Positions 28,707 to 38,247 are shown, counted from the first letter of the stretch. The stretch is DNA of 64,000 nt from Pantoea sp. Ep11b (GCF_040783975.1 NZ_CP160631.1:2232001-2296000), one strand, 5' to 3'. Notes: a model not told the origin generated them from the letters alone. Numbers and translations: made by a program.

Positions 28707-28727
28707 CGTCTGCGCGATCTGCGCTGC

Positions 28728-28763
28728 AAAAAAACTGTCCTGCCATTCATCATGGCAGGACAG
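28728..28763 (-). terminator. Terminator of the autotransporter gene
   Basis: On the minus strand a perfect 12-bp stem (CTGTCCTGCCAT / ATGGCAGGACAG) with a 5-nt loop is followed by seven T. It may also protect the 3' end of the convergent hydrolase transcript. Confidence 0.88.
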
Positions 28764-28788
28764 ACAGAGCTGACTTCAGTCACCGGTT

Positions 28789-31704
28789 TCAGAAGCTGAA
28801 ACGATAACCGGCATTGATCTGACGCTGATTGAACCGCTGGCCGGTTGTCAGGTCGGCCTCCAGATAAAAGTTATGGGTATTGTGCAGGCTGGCACTGATG
28901 CCTAACCCGTTGTTCCATCCGTTGCCGCCAAAATCACTCTTCTCTTTGGAGCCATTCAGGGAGTAGTTCATGCTGCCGGAGAACTCGCGCACCATACCGG
29001 TTTTGGCATACAGATTGTAATTAACCCCCTGGTGCTGCTGGCTGAATCCAGCCAGTACACTGACGCGTCCCATCACGGAGTGAGTATCTTTGTAAGCGAT
29101 AACCAGACCATTGTTTGCCCGTGTCTGGGCGCCTTTCTGACGACCTGCCGTAACCTGTGCCTGAGGTTCCAGATAGAAACCCTGACGATCCGGGGAGAAG
29201 GTAAAGCGTTTCCCGGCTTCGACAGACGCGCTGATACCGGTGGATTTTGCCTGGGCGGAAACACGATTCTGCTGGCTGTCTTTGACATTAAACTGATTGC
29301 TCAGGCGATTGATTTTCACAACCTGATCGATGTAGAAACCCTCATCGGTTGCCCAGGTGAGATATCCCCCAACGCTTTCAGATCGGGTTGTACCCTCACC
29401 ACCCCGATAGTGTGGTGAAGCATGGGTGACGCCCATAAACGCACCGACCCGCAGGTTTTCATCTTCGTTCAGGTTTTTATCGACCCCAAACAGAAACCCG
29501 TTATAACTCATGGCAAAACCGCTGAGTCTTCCGCCAGAGAAGGCGTCCAGCTTCCCGCCTGTGCCGCGCAACCAGACATTACCGTGGGCATTGTTCTGGC
29601 GAATATCCCCCAGACGCTGAAGCAGTGTCTGTGTTTCGACATAATTCAGCAGATAGCCGATATGCAGGAAGTTACCCCCCGCGTCGGCGGTAGTTGTCAG
29701 GGTTTTGTCCGGTTTATTTATTTCAGGCGCAGGCTGAGGCGCTGGTTCTGGTGCAGGCTCAGGGGCTGGCTCTGGCGCAGGCTGAGGCGCTGGTTCTGGT
29801 GCAGGCTCAGGGGCTGGCTCTGGCGCAGGCTGAGGCGCTGGTTCTGGTGCAGGCTCAGGGGCTGGCACTGGTGCAGGCTCAGGCGCTGAGCCGGAAGATG
29901 CGAGAACCCAGTCTGTCCCCGATTTACGCACGGAATAAAGATAGCCGCCTAACTCGACATCAGAATCGGAAGAAAAATTCGCGACACCGTCGGCTGTCTC
30001 GACAACAGTTAATTGTTCATCACCGGTGGTGGCCAGCGAACCCTGATTCAGAAAGGAGAGTGTATAGTCACCGGCGCTACTTTTCGTCACGATCAGTTTG
30101 TCGCCGTTATTATTGACTCCCGCACCCTCACCAACCAGATTAACGCGCATGTTAAAATGACCACTACCCTGCAAATCGGCCACGCTCAACGTTGTATAGC
30201 CCGGGGAAGAGGCCGCCCGCGTAAAATCAACGTTGCTGTTGTTCAGTGTTAAAGCGTCCAGATTTGAATTGTCACTGACATACCAGACACTGTTATCCAG
30301 GGTTGCATTTAAATAACCCCCGTTAATATTGTCGCTAAACGCCGCGCCTTCCCAGAGAGAACCTGGCTGTAAATAGAGGTCAATCTGGCCGCCATTCGAA
30401 TTAACAGAGCCAGTCATCTCTGTTCGGGCGTTAACATTTATATGGCCGGGTGCATAGCCCGGATTGTATTTCGTCGTCAGAGCAAACGAACTGGCTGAAG
30501 GCATTTTAATCGTCAGATTACCGGTCAGGTCGACGGTGCCATCGGCCTGTGCAAATACAGCCCCTATGGTTGATTGGCTGCTGATAGAAAGATTATTGCC
30601 CGTAATGTGGCCACCGAGCAGGGACCAGAGTCCCACATTTTTTGCGGAGATATCGGTCTCATCCAGATTCACAAAAGAAGAGACAGTCTGGGCTGAAGCG
30701 GCATATGAACCACCCGACGAAATAGTATTCCGTTTATCCGCTGTCCCCTTAAAGTTAATGACGGCATGAGTGCCACTGGCAACAACGCCTCCGGCAAGTG
30801 CAGAACTGACGTGGCTGTCAGCGCCAATATTGGTGACGCCATCCCCCCGGACTTCCAGAGCGATAGCCTCCTTTCCCGATGTGGTGAGCGTCAGATTATC
30901 TGCGGTGAGATTACCAAAACTCCAGATGCCGGTTGAGCTCTCGCCAGACGTAGTAATCTGCGTCCCTGAACCTAAGTCGACGTCTGTTTTCGCCTGAAGT
31001 TCGAGGCCGTACGAGAAATCGCCCCGGGTGGTAACCGTCAGTTTATTAGCCCTGAGCCAGGTGGGATTGTCAGAGGGTGTGCCGTTTAATGAATCGATAT
31101 TAATACCACCGCTGCGATCGCCGTAGGTAGAGAGGATGCTGTTACTGCCCAAATCAGCATGGGTTCCGGGGTTGGAAATCGAGAGGGCTGCTCCGTTTCC
31201 TCCGTGGGTAGTCACCGAAAGCGCGTTTGCCTGAAGTGAAGAACCCTCTCGCAGGCTGATTCCGTAGGCTGCCGGATATTCAGACTCAATCCCGGTCACA
31301 GTGATTTGGCTCCCGCTGCCCAGATCAGCCGTCACGCTGCTGCCCGTGAGAGCCAGACCGCTCGCCTTATTACCCAGCACATTCAGGGTGAGACCATCTG
31401 CGTTCAGCACGCTTTTTCTTCCCCAGATCATGATGCCGCGCGCATAATTTTCTTCATCTGTGACATTTATTACTGAATTTTTTCCCAGTTCGATAACGCC
31501 AGTGTCCGGATAGGGGTTAATTATTCCATACAAACCGCCGGAATAGCGTTCATCGCCCGTCAGCGTATCACCGTCATTCATCCTGATATCAGTGCCATAC
31601 TGGCTGCCAATATTTTCTCCCATTGTCGACCCGCTGATAATTAAACCTGTAACGAGAGCCAGTGGCGTTAAATGATATCTTTTTATTAAGGCTGGTTTTT
31701 TCAT
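28789..31704 (-). CDS. Type Va autotransporter with Pro-rich linker
   Basis: 971 residues. A signal peptide (about 1-28, TPLALVTGLIISGSTMG) precedes a long parallel beta-helix passenger with recurrent D/N-LGSGSQIT-like turns (about 35-590). Then comes a linker of PAPEPAPE repeats (about 608-668) and a ~275-residue autotransporter beta-domain ending INAGYRFSF with a terminal Phe. It is probably a surface adhesin or biofilm factor. No protease or esterase motif was seen, and no cleavage site between passenger and barrel is obvious. Codon use in the passenger is more AT-rich than its neighbours, suggesting horizontal history. Confidence 0.88.
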   Translation of the reverse strand: MKKPALIKRYHLTPLALVTGLIISGSTMGENIGSQYGTDIRMNDGDTLTGDERYSGGLYGIINPYPDTGVIELGKNSVINVTDEENYARGIMIWGRKSVLNADGLTLNVLGNKASGLALTGSSVTADLGSGSQITVTGIESEYPAAYGISLREGSSLQANALSVTTHGGNGAALSISNPGTHADLGSNSILSTYGDRSGGINIDSLNGTPSDNPTWLRANKLTVTTRGDFSYGLELQAKTDVDLGSGTQITTSGESSTGIWSFGNLTADNLTLTTSGKEAIALEVRGDGVTNIGADSHVSSALAGGVVASGTHAVINFKGTADKRNTISSGGSYAASAQTVSSFVNLDETDISAKNVGLWSLLGGHITGNNLSISSQSTIGAVFAQADGTVDLTGNLTIKMPSASSFALTTKYNPGYAPGHINVNARTEMTGSVNSNGGQIDLYLQPGSLWEGAAFSDNINGGYLNATLDNSVWYVSDNSNLDALTLNNSNVDFTRAASSPGYTTLSVADLQGSGHFNMRVNLVGEGAGVNNNGDKLIVTKSSAGDYTLSFLNQGSLATTGDEQLTVVETADGVANFSSDSDVELGGYLYSVRKSGTDWVLASSGSAPEPAPVPAPEPAPEPAPQPAPEPAPEPAPEPAPQPAPEPAPEPAPEPAPQPAPEINKPDKTLTTTADAGGNFLHIGYLLNYVETQTLLQRLGDIRQNNAHGNVWLRGTGGKLDAFSGGRLSGFAMSYNGFLFGVDKNLNEDENLRVGAFMGVTHASPHYRGGEGTTRSESVGGYLTWATDEGFYIDQVVKINRLSNQFNVKDSQQNRVSAQAKSTGISASVEAGKRFTFSPDRQGFYLEPQAQVTAGRQKGAQTRANNGLVIAYKDTHSVMGRVSVLAGFSQQHQGVNYNLYAKTGMVREFSGSMNYSLNGSKEKSDFGGNGWNNGLGISASLHNTHNFYLEADLTTGQRFNQRQINAGYRFSF
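29736..29879 (-). repeat. Three 48-bp tandem repeats encoding the Pro-rich linker
   Basis: Units start at 29736, 29784 and 29832. The first two are identical or nearly so; the third diverges at its end. Each unit codes for 16 residues of the Pro-Ala-Glu/Gln pattern. Slippage would change linker length in steps of 16 residues without shifting the frame. Confidence 0.9.
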
Positions 31705-31980
31705 TTTTATTCTTCCCTGTTTATATTTTTCGTCAGTATTGATGCTGTTCAGGTTTGTTTTGTTAAGCCTGAACCGGGGGTTTAAATTGACGATAATTTA
31801 TCAGGAAAAAAGCCAGCGCCTGCGAATTTAAGCGCGGCCTTGCTCTCTTTTTATTCCAAAAAGAGAGTGAATTTGAAGGGGTAGTTAATTGAATGCGTTG
31901 CGACGTTAAAACAGGGGCTATTCCGGGAATGATGTTTAGAGTAAATAGTCATCGGGCCTGAGCGGTACTATCAGAAATTA
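31705..31980. other. AT-rich upstream region of the autotransporter
   Basis: No gene is seen between the autotransporter start and the pqqU terminator. The region is T/A rich and should hold the autotransporter promoter. A perfect 10-bp inverted repeat, CTCTCTTTTT / AAAAAGAGAG with a 5-nt loop, lies at 31843-31867; its role is unknown. Confidence 0.5.
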
Positions 31981-32011
31981 AATGAGGCGGGTTAAGATTA
32001 ACCCGCTCATT
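31981..32011 (-). terminator. Hairpin downstream of pqqU
   Basis: A long, nearly perfect palindrome (AATGAG-G-CGGGTTAA with its complement, one bulged base, 2-4 nt loop) starts 3 bp after the pqqU stop. The T tract is weak; it is the likely 3' end of pqqU. Confidence 0.6.
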
Positions 32012-32013
32012 TA

Positions 32014-34134
32014 TTAACGGAAAGCGTAACCTAATGTCGCACCCAGGCTGTAATTGCGGCCAGGCGCGGATTCGAAGTAGCGACTATTACTTTCATTCAC
32101 AATCACAGAACCTGCATAGTGCCGGTCAAACAGGTTATCGACCCGTCCATACAGATCCAGCGTCCAGTTCTCAACCTGCCATTTGTAACCACTGTTCAGT
32201 GCGGCAACGGTATAGGAGGGGGTATTGACCCGGTTCTGATCTTCCGCGGCAATCTGGCTCAGATAACGCACCTCGCTGCCCGCGTAAAAACCCGTTTCCG
32301 GCAGATAACCCAGTCCGGCGTAAACGATGTTGCGGGCGATGCCCGGGATCCGGTTGCCGTCACAGCTCTCGCTGCCGCAGGCGTTGCTGCGATAACGCGC
32401 ATCCAGCAGGGTGTAGGCCATCTTCAGTCGCCAGTCCCAGGCAAACTGCTGATCCAGGCTTAGCTCCAGGCCGCGACGGCGGGTCTGACCGGCATTCTTA
32501 TAGGTCGTCCGTCCGCCGCTGCTGGCATCCGACACAATCTCATCGCGGGTGTCGGTCTGGAACAGCGCCGCACTGATCAGCCCGTTGCCGATACGTTTCT
32601 TGCTGCCCATTTCCAGCGTGTCGCTGGTGGCGGGTTTCAGACCCAGATTCAGGCCTGTGGCGTTGTCTGAGCGGTAAGAGAGCTCGTTGATGGTCGGGGT
32701 CTCAAAGCCGCGTCCGGCGGAGATCCACGCATTCCAGCTGGGATCAAAGGCGTACTTTAGCGCCGCAGCGGGCAGCCACTTGTGGTAGCGCGCCTCGCCG
32801 CTGTCGTCGCCGTTTCCGGGCCGGATATAGAAGTCATTGGAGTCAAAGTTCACGGTACTGAAACGCACGCCGGCATCCAGCGATAGTTTGTCCGTCAGCT
32901 GCCAGCCGGTCTGGAGATAGGGGTCCAGCGTCCACATCAGGTTGCGCTCGTTGCGGCGCAGGTTGCCCTGTTCGCCCAACTGCGTCACTCCGTTGCTGAC
33001 GGTAAAGTTTTCATAGCCTTTACGCCGTTCGCTCATGGTTTCGTAATCGAGCCCTGCGGTCAGTGCCACCGGAATCGACAGCAGCGTATCGCGATGGGTC
33101 CAGCGGCTGTCGACACCCTGATAGTGACGGGTCAGGGCGATCACGCCTCCGGGATGCGCAGGATTGCGCTGAACCGCGGCGGGAATCGACTGGAACTGCG
33201 TGGTTTCCCGCATCCCCGCGTAGAGCATCACGCTGAGGTCGTCGTTCTCGCTCATCTGGCGCTGATAACGCAGGCCGCCCTGGGTTTGATCCACCGTCTT
33301 GCGGGTGTTGTAGAGCGAAACGTTACTGACCACCTGGCGCGGGTTGTCCCGCCACTGCGCCTCGGTTAATCCGCCCGGATCCTGCGCGTCGATGTGAACG
33401 CTGTTAAACAGTAGCGTCAGGGTGCTGACATCATCGATCCGCACGCCGAGCCGGGCATTGCCGAGGTTCTTCTGCGCCGCGCTGTGGTCCCGATAGCCGT
33501 GCGTGGTAAAGCGTGAAGCCGACACAGTGTAGTTCACATCGCCGGCGTGGCTGCCATCGCCCGTCGCGCCGCTGGCTTTGATGCTGTTGCGCCAGCTGCC
33601 ATAGCTGCCGTACCAGCTGCTGTATTCGAGTGTGGGGGGCTGCTGACCCTGCTGAGTCGTCACGTTGATGACGCCGCCTGAGGCGTTGCCATAGAGCGCA
33701 GAGAAGGGGCCGCGCAGGACTTCAACGTGATCGATTGAGCCGATGTCGATATTGGAGGTCTGCGCCTGACCATCCGGCATGGTGGCCGGGATGCCATCAA
33801 CGTAGATGCGTAAACCGCGCACGCCATAGGTTGAACGCGAGCCAAAGCCGCGCATCGACAGTTGCAGATCCTGCGCATAGTTCTGCCGGTTCTGTATCTG
33901 CAGGCCCGGCACACCGCTGAGGTTTTCCGACAGGTTGACGCGTGGTGCAGCCTGACGCATATCCTCGCCGCTGACCACGCTCAGGGCCGCCGGGGTGTCG
34001 AGTTCGTTAAGCCCGTTTTCCGGCGGGGCAGCCGTGACGACCAGGGTATTGTTGTCATCCGCCGCCTGCAGCGACAGCGGTAAGAGTGCGGGCAGCATCA
34101 GCAGCGTTGCCCGTCGCAGAGAAATTATTTTCAT
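32014..34134 (-). CDS. pqqU: TonB-dependent PQQ receptor PqqU (YncD)
   Basis: 706 residues with a signal peptide ending SLQAADD. The TonB box region (NTLVVTAAP) is followed by a plug domain (about 35-160: VPGLQIQNRQNYAQDLQLSM, GPFSALYGNASGGVINVTT) and a 22-strand barrel ending GATLGYAFR. Many blocks match E. coli YncD, which has been reported as the pyrroloquinoline quinone receptor PqqU, for example GFETPTINELSYR and VDNLFDRHYAGSVIVNESN. Here it lies about 4 kb from pqqABCDEF, so one strain can make and scavenge PQQ. I saw no clear Fur box upstream. Confidence 0.88.
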   Translation of the reverse strand: MKIISLRRATLLMLPALLPLSLQAADDNNTLVVTAAPPENGLNELDTPAALSVVSGEDMRQAAPRVNLSENLSGVPGLQIQNRQNYAQDLQLSMRGFGSRSTYGVRGLRIYVDGIPATMPDGQAQTSNIDIGSIDHVEVLRGPFSALYGNASGGVINVTTQQGQQPPTLEYSSWYGSYGSWRNSIKASGATGDGSHAGDVNYTVSASRFTTHGYRDHSAAQKNLGNARLGVRIDDVSTLTLLFNSVHIDAQDPGGLTEAQWRDNPRQVVSNVSLYNTRKTVDQTQGGLRYQRQMSENDDLSVMLYAGMRETTQFQSIPAAVQRNPAHPGGVIALTRHYQGVDSRWTHRDTLLSIPVALTAGLDYETMSERRKGYENFTVSNGVTQLGEQGNLRRNERNLMWTLDPYLQTGWQLTDKLSLDAGVRFSTVNFDSNDFYIRPGNGDDSGEARYHKWLPAAALKYAFDPSWNAWISAGRGFETPTINELSYRSDNATGLNLGLKPATSDTLEMGSKKRIGNGLISAALFQTDTRDEIVSDASSGGRTTYKNAGQTRRRGLELSLDQQFAWDWRLKMAYTLLDARYRSNACGSESCDGNRIPGIARNIVYAGLGYLPETGFYAGSEVRYLSQIAAEDQNRVNTPSYTVAALNSGYKWQVENWTLDLYGRVDNLFDRHYAGSVIVNESNSRYFESAPGRNYSLGATLGYAFR

Positions 34135-34329
34135 TATGAATGGCCTGAAAAAGAGAGCGGTAATGAACCAGCCGGAACAATCGCCGCGTATGGTAAGGGT
34201 TTGATGCGCCGGGGTATACCGTTTCGGGCTGGATTTTTTTACCGTTTACCGCCAGGCTGGAATCCATCGTTTGCAGTAATCACGCGTCCGATTTGCCCGG
34301 ATGCAGAGAGACAACTTACGGGAGTCAGC

Positions 34330-35190
34330 ATGAAACAACCTGAAGTCGCGGTTCTGGGATTAGGCGCAATGGGGCACGCATTTGCTGCCAACCTGCTGAA
34401 AAAAGGCTTTCGCGTTAACGGCTGGAACCGCACCCGCGCACGCGGCGAGGATCTGCTGGAGGCTGGTTTAACGCTGGCTGATTCGCCGGAAGAGGCGGTG
34501 CGTGATGCGGATGTGGTGATCGCCATGCTTGCCGACGGCGACACCACAGAGCAGGTGCTGCATCAGGCGAAAGCGGCCTTTAAACAGGGGGCAACCCTGT
34601 GCCAGATGGGTACCATAGGGGTTGAAAAAACCGACGCGCTGATCGCCTTTTTCGCCGAACAGCGCCCGGACCTGCTGCTCATCGACGCCCCGGTTTCCGG
34701 CACCAAAGCGCCTGCGGAGAACGCGCAGATCCTGGTGCTGGCCAGCGGTGATCAGAGCCGGGCGCAGGCGGCAGAAACGGTGTTCGCCGCCATCAGTAAA
34801 GGCACGAAGTGGCTGGGCGAAGCGGGTAAAAGCACCCGGATGAAGCTGGTGATCAACAGCTGGCTGATTGGCCTGATGCAGAGTCTGGCTGAGAGTACCC
34901 GGCTGGCGGATCAGTTTGGCTTCTCCACCGACGATCTCTGGCAGGTGCTGGAGGGCGGACCGCTGGCGGCGCCTTATGCGAAAATGAAGCTCGGCATGAT
35001 TGCCAGCGACGACTACACGCCGCAGATGCATCTGGTCTGGGCGCTGAAGGATGCGCGGCTGGCGCTGGATGCGGCAGAGACCCCGCTGCCGGCGCTGGAC
35101 AACATTGCCCGGCTCTGGGAGCAGGCGGTGGAGGCCGGACACGGTGAAGAGGATCTGGCGGTGATCTACCGCTACCTTGGGGCGCAATGA
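34330..35190 (+). CDS. NAD(P)-dependent beta-hydroxyacid dehydrogenase family
   Basis: 286 residues from ATG 34330 (GGGAGTCAGC upstream); the longer frame from 34201 is not supported. An N-terminal Rossmann domain with VLGLGAMGHAFAANLLKKG is followed by DAPVSGTKAPAENAQILVLAS (the substrate-binding signature of 3-hydroxyisobutyrate and tartronate semialdehyde reductases, D-x-P-V-S-G) and the catalytic Lys in STRMKLVINSW. The C-terminal helical domain completes the family fold. Its substrate is unknown. A truncated regulator overlaps its stop by 4 bp. Confidence 0.86.
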   Translation: MKQPEVAVLGLGAMGHAFAANLLKKGFRVNGWNRTRARGEDLLEAGLTLADSPEEAVRDADVVIAMLADGDTTEQVLHQAKAAFKQGATLCQMGTIGVEKTDALIAFFAEQRPDLLLIDAPVSGTKAPAENAQILVLASGDQSRAQAAETVFAAISKGTKWLGEAGKSTRMKLVINSWLIGLMQSLAESTRLADQFGFSTDDLWQVLEGGPLAAPYAKMKLGMIASDDYTPQMHLVWALKDARLALDAAETPLPALDNIARLWEQAVEAGHGEEDLAVIYRYLGAQ

Positions 35191-35390
35191 GCCAGCAACC
35201 CATTGCGTTTCAGTCGCGTCCGCTGGTGCCGCTGGCGCACGATTATCCGCACGCTGCCAGCGAACCCTGGCATTATCGTAAAGTTTTCGCTCCTGTCACG
35301 CGTTTAACAGGTATTTTTACGAAAGCTCATATGGCCGGGGAGGTGCTCAGGCCAGCACCTGGATGTCAGATCGGGGGCTGGAGATTGTGA
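35187..35390 (+). pseudogene. Truncated 5' end of an AraC-type cupin regulator
   Basis: The frame overlaps the previous stop (ATGA) and begins like AraC-family cupin regulators (RPLVPLAHDYPHAASEPWHY), which would normally continue with a His-rich sensing loop. After about residue 30 (near 35277) similarity stops and composition becomes AT-rich, so the gene appears cut by an insertion or deletion. Family identity is a judgement from the N-terminal motif only. Confidence 0.4.
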
Positions 35391-35452
35391 GTATCGTTCA
35401 AGTAATACGCCCACTTTGTGGGCTTATTATGGGATCGCGAGCCTTTCAGATT

Positions 35453-35848
35453 TCACCGTATAATGCTCAAAATTAAAACAGTTAATGCCGTTATAAGGTA
35501 GCAAAGGCCAGCGGACATCCACAAACGTGAGAAAATTATCATCCAGTTGCTTACTGTCAGGTTGTTATCACTGAAAAAAGAATAAGCAGGATTAGGATAG
35601 CTAAAAAAGCGAATTTGCTTTTTTTTGTTTAAATTAATAAAAAATCTGCATACCTGGTAGACACCAAAAAAACCAACCATGTGATAAAAAGAATAGGGCG
35701 GGGGGAATTGATATCGCTCCAGAAACAGTGAAATTAGTTTTTCATATTCTTTTTTGTGATAAGCATAAAAAAAGAAAGAAATCAAAATTATTGCACTACC
35801 TGAAAGGGCAAAGATTAAACCCATTCTTGAAATGTAAAATTCAGTCAC
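35453..35848 (-). CDS. Small membrane protein, putative immunity partner
   Basis: 131 residues from GTG 35848, overlapping the toxin stop at 35841 by 8 bp; ATG 35824 is an alternative. Three hydrophobic segments are visible: GLIFALSGSAIILISFFFYA, FYHMVGFFGVYQVCRFF, and IFSRLWMSAGLCYLITALTV. It is AT-rich, unlike its surroundings. Its place immediately behind a glycine-zipper, pore-type toxin is typical of membrane immunity proteins that block the toxin in the inner membrane. No family was recognised, so function is inferred from context. Confidence 0.6.
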   Translation of the reverse strand: MTEFYISRMGLIFALSGSAIILISFFFYAYHKKEYEKLISLFLERYQFPPPYSFYHMVGFFGVYQVCRFFINLNKKKQIRFFSYPNPAYSFFSDNNLTVSNWMIIFSRLWMSAGLCYLITALTVLILSIIR

Positions 35849-36850
35849 CTGTAAACCCCAGTAAATAATCCACCGTTTTTTCGCCGGCTGTACTACCAAT
35901 ATAACCGCCGGCCATGGAGCCTACAGCTGCACACGCTACGCCTCCTGCACCTGCGGTGGCTATGCCTATTGCTGCACAGCCCAATAGCCCGGCAGAACCG
36001 CCCCATGCTCCGATAAACATCGCACTACCCGTACCAACAGCAAACTTTGTGTAGTCTCTTACCGCAATTTTACCACACTCATTTTCACGTCCTTTTAAAC
36101 AGGCATTAACGACATCGTTACTTGTTCCGGCAAAAGCAAATCCAATACCGATATATCCTCCAGCCTTCAGGAATCGAGCCGCCCTGGCCGCATTACCGAC
36201 ATAATAGGAATAGCCCGGAATACCGCTTATCCCCGCAGTGGACCACTCATGAACAATCGAACGGCTCGAGAGGTTTAACGCCCGTTTCATGTTCTCATAA
36301 TTCTGAAATTTGACGATATTCCGACTGAGGGATTTTAATAGCGGCTTATTAACTAATTCTTTTAACTGATGCAACAACTCATTGCGCTCCACAAAGAACT
36401 GCTGGCCGATTAACGTACCCTGGGTACGAAATTGATTCTGATAGCTGATTTCAATTTTTTTAGTGTCTGCTCAATAGCATTAAAATACTTTTCACCGGCA
36501 TCACCTGCAGTGCTGAAAATCTTGTCCCCTGCACCCGTTAACGCAGCAATAGTTCCATAATGTTTTGCATTAAACCGGCGTCATCGCTGTTGATGCCTGT
36601 AAAAGCCGCATTGGTCTTGTTTTTTTGCCTGTCGGAGTGTCGTCAGTCTCTTTATTGTCAGAGGGGCTGGGGTCTCCGTGTCAGCAACAATCAGAATTTG
36701 CCCGGGTTTCAGATAAGGAGTGTCCGCATTGAGTTTCATAAAGAGACTGGCGGCTGGGGAACGGACATCCCTGAAGAGTTCTCTTGCCTGATATTCCAGA
36801 CTACCCGCTGTTTGCACTATACAATATCCTGGGGCTAAGTTACGCGACAT
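35841..36850 (-). pseudogene. LysM/glycine-zipper toxin-like protein, multiply frameshifted
   Basis: The start is taken at ATG 36850 (MSRNLAPGYCIVQTAG). The N-terminal segment resembles a short LysM (LKPGQILIVAD). A helical middle follows, then a C-terminal half with AGGYIGIGFAFAG and Gly/Ala-rich zippers (GLLGCAAIGIATAGAGG). Conceptually it is about 336 residues, but the frame shifts at an A7 run (36620-36626), near 36569-36572, and at a second A7 run (36455-36461). Joined conceptually it reads as one protein resembling LysM-type antibacterial effectors of Enterobacterales. Delivery, perhaps by a T6SS, is inference; no secretion genes are in the window. Confidence 0.6.
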
Positions 36851-37230
36851 GCTTCCGTGCTCCATCAGTTTTAGTGCCAAAAGGATGGATTCTGATAAGC
36901 CAGAACCTGAAACAAAGATAAATAATTTTACATCGTTACGCAAAGGCAAATATAAAGTTCTATGGTACGGACTGAGATCAGTTTCAGGTCCGGAAATAAA
37001 TTACCTTCGGACTTTAATTCCTTCATCTCAATACCTGCTTTATGAATAGAGCCGTGCAGGACAACTCTCTCTCGTGCGGGTTTAAACATCACCAGAATTA
37101 TTCGCAGATCCAGTATCGGGCGACCTCAATGCGCACAGAAGCATACAGAACAACACGCGGCGTGCGGCGACGTTTGATGAATCCGCCGGGCAGGGTTAGC
37201 ATGGTCGGCTGTTTATCCGGGTGGACTTTT
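36851..37230. other. Gene-free stretch between the toxin remnant and the dipeptidase
   Basis: Open frames exist on both strands but none has a credible start, ribosome-binding site or recognisable content. Composition changes from AT-rich to G+C-normal around 37100, probably the right edge of the acquired patch. Confidence 0.5.
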
Positions 37231-38247
37231 ATGCTGATTTTTGACGGTCACAACGATCTGCTGCTCAACCTCTGGCTGCATCATCGCGATGCGCCCGCAC
37301 AGGCGTTTTATCAGGGGATCGAACGGGGGCATCTCGACTTTCCCCGCATCCGGCAGGGCGGACTGGGCGGCGGGCTGTTTGCGATTTTTGTGCCGCCCCA
37401 GACCTATATTGCGCAGACCGTGCCGGACCGCGCCAGTGAACCCTACGAACCGCTGACGATCATGTGGCAGCAGTTGCAGATCCTGCAGCAGCTGGCCGAT
37501 GAGTCGGGCGGCCGGGCGCGCCTCTGCCGCAGCGTGGATGAGATCGCCGCCTGCCGCGCCGCTGGCGTGCTGGCGATGGTGGCGCATATCGAAGGCGCGG
37601 ATGCGCTGGATGAGGAGGGCGAACAGCTGTACGCCTTCTGGCAGGCGGGCGTGCGCAGTATCGGGCCCTTCTGGAATCTGCCTAACCGCTTTGGTCAGGG
37701 CGTCAGCGGACCCTTTCCCGGCTCACCTGATACCGGCCCGGGCCTGACCGCTGCCGGTGAAAAGCTGATTCAGCAGGCGGCTCGCCTGAAGATGATGATC
37801 GATGTGTCGCACATGAACCTCCAGGCGTTCCACGACACGGCCCGGCTCTTCAGCGGGCCGCTGGTCGCCAGCCACTCTAACGCGCACGCGTGCTGTCCGC
37901 AGCCACGCAACCTGACCGACGACCAGCTGCGGACGATCCGCGACAGCGGCGGTCTGGTCGGCATCAATTTTGGCAATGCGTTTCTGCGCGCCGACGGCCG
38001 ACGTGACGCTGACACGCCATTAACAGAAATTGTTAAGCATTGTGATCACCTGTTGAGGATAATGGGCAGTGACCATGTCGCCTTTGGCTCCGATTTTGAC
38101 GGCATTACCCCTCCGGCTGCGCTGGGCGATATCAGCGGAATGCCGCGATTGCTCGCCGCTTTCCGGGAAGCGGGCTATGATCAGAGACTGACAGAGAAAC
38201 TGGCATGGGGAAACTGGCAGCGGGTTTTACATCTGACCGGGCTGTGA
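37231..38247 (+). CDS. Membrane (renal-type) dipeptidase, family M19
   Basis: 338 residues from ATG 37231 (GGTGG upstream); the frame extends to 37042 but without similarity. Metal ligands are recognisable: the first H-x-D in FDGHNDLLLNL, Glu in VAHIEGADAL, His in MIDVSHMNLQAF and SHSNAHACC, and Asp in FGSDFDGI. The family hydrolyses dipeptides, including D-containing ones. It ends 144 bp before pqqA on the same strand; related dipeptidase genes adjoin pqq genes in some bacteria, so a role in clearing PqqA-derived peptides is possible. Confidence 0.87.
   Translation: MLIFDGHNDLLLNLWLHHRDAPAQAFYQGIERGHLDFPRIRQGGLGGGLFAIFVPPQTYIAQTVPDRASEPYEPLTIMWQQLQILQQLADESGGRARLCRSVDEIAACRAAGVLAMVAHIEGADALDEEGEQLYAFWQAGVRSIGPFWNLPNRFGQGVSGPFPGSPDTGPGLTAAGEKLIQQAARLKMMIDVSHMNLQAFHDTARLFSGPLVASHSNAHACCPQPRNLTDDQLRTIRDSGGLVGINFGNAFLRADGRRDADTPLTEIVKHCDHLLRIMGSDHVAFGSDFDGITPPAALGDISGMPRLLAAFREAGYDQRLTEKLAWGNWQRVLHLTGL

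Noticed and set aside
29736..29879. CRISPR-like regular repeats
   Set aside because: The 48-bp units are contiguous without spacers and encode a Pro-rich protein linker.
36560..36838. 92-codon plus-strand frame opposite the toxin remnant
   Set aside because: No start signal; the minus strand shows LysM-type content once frameshifts are joined.
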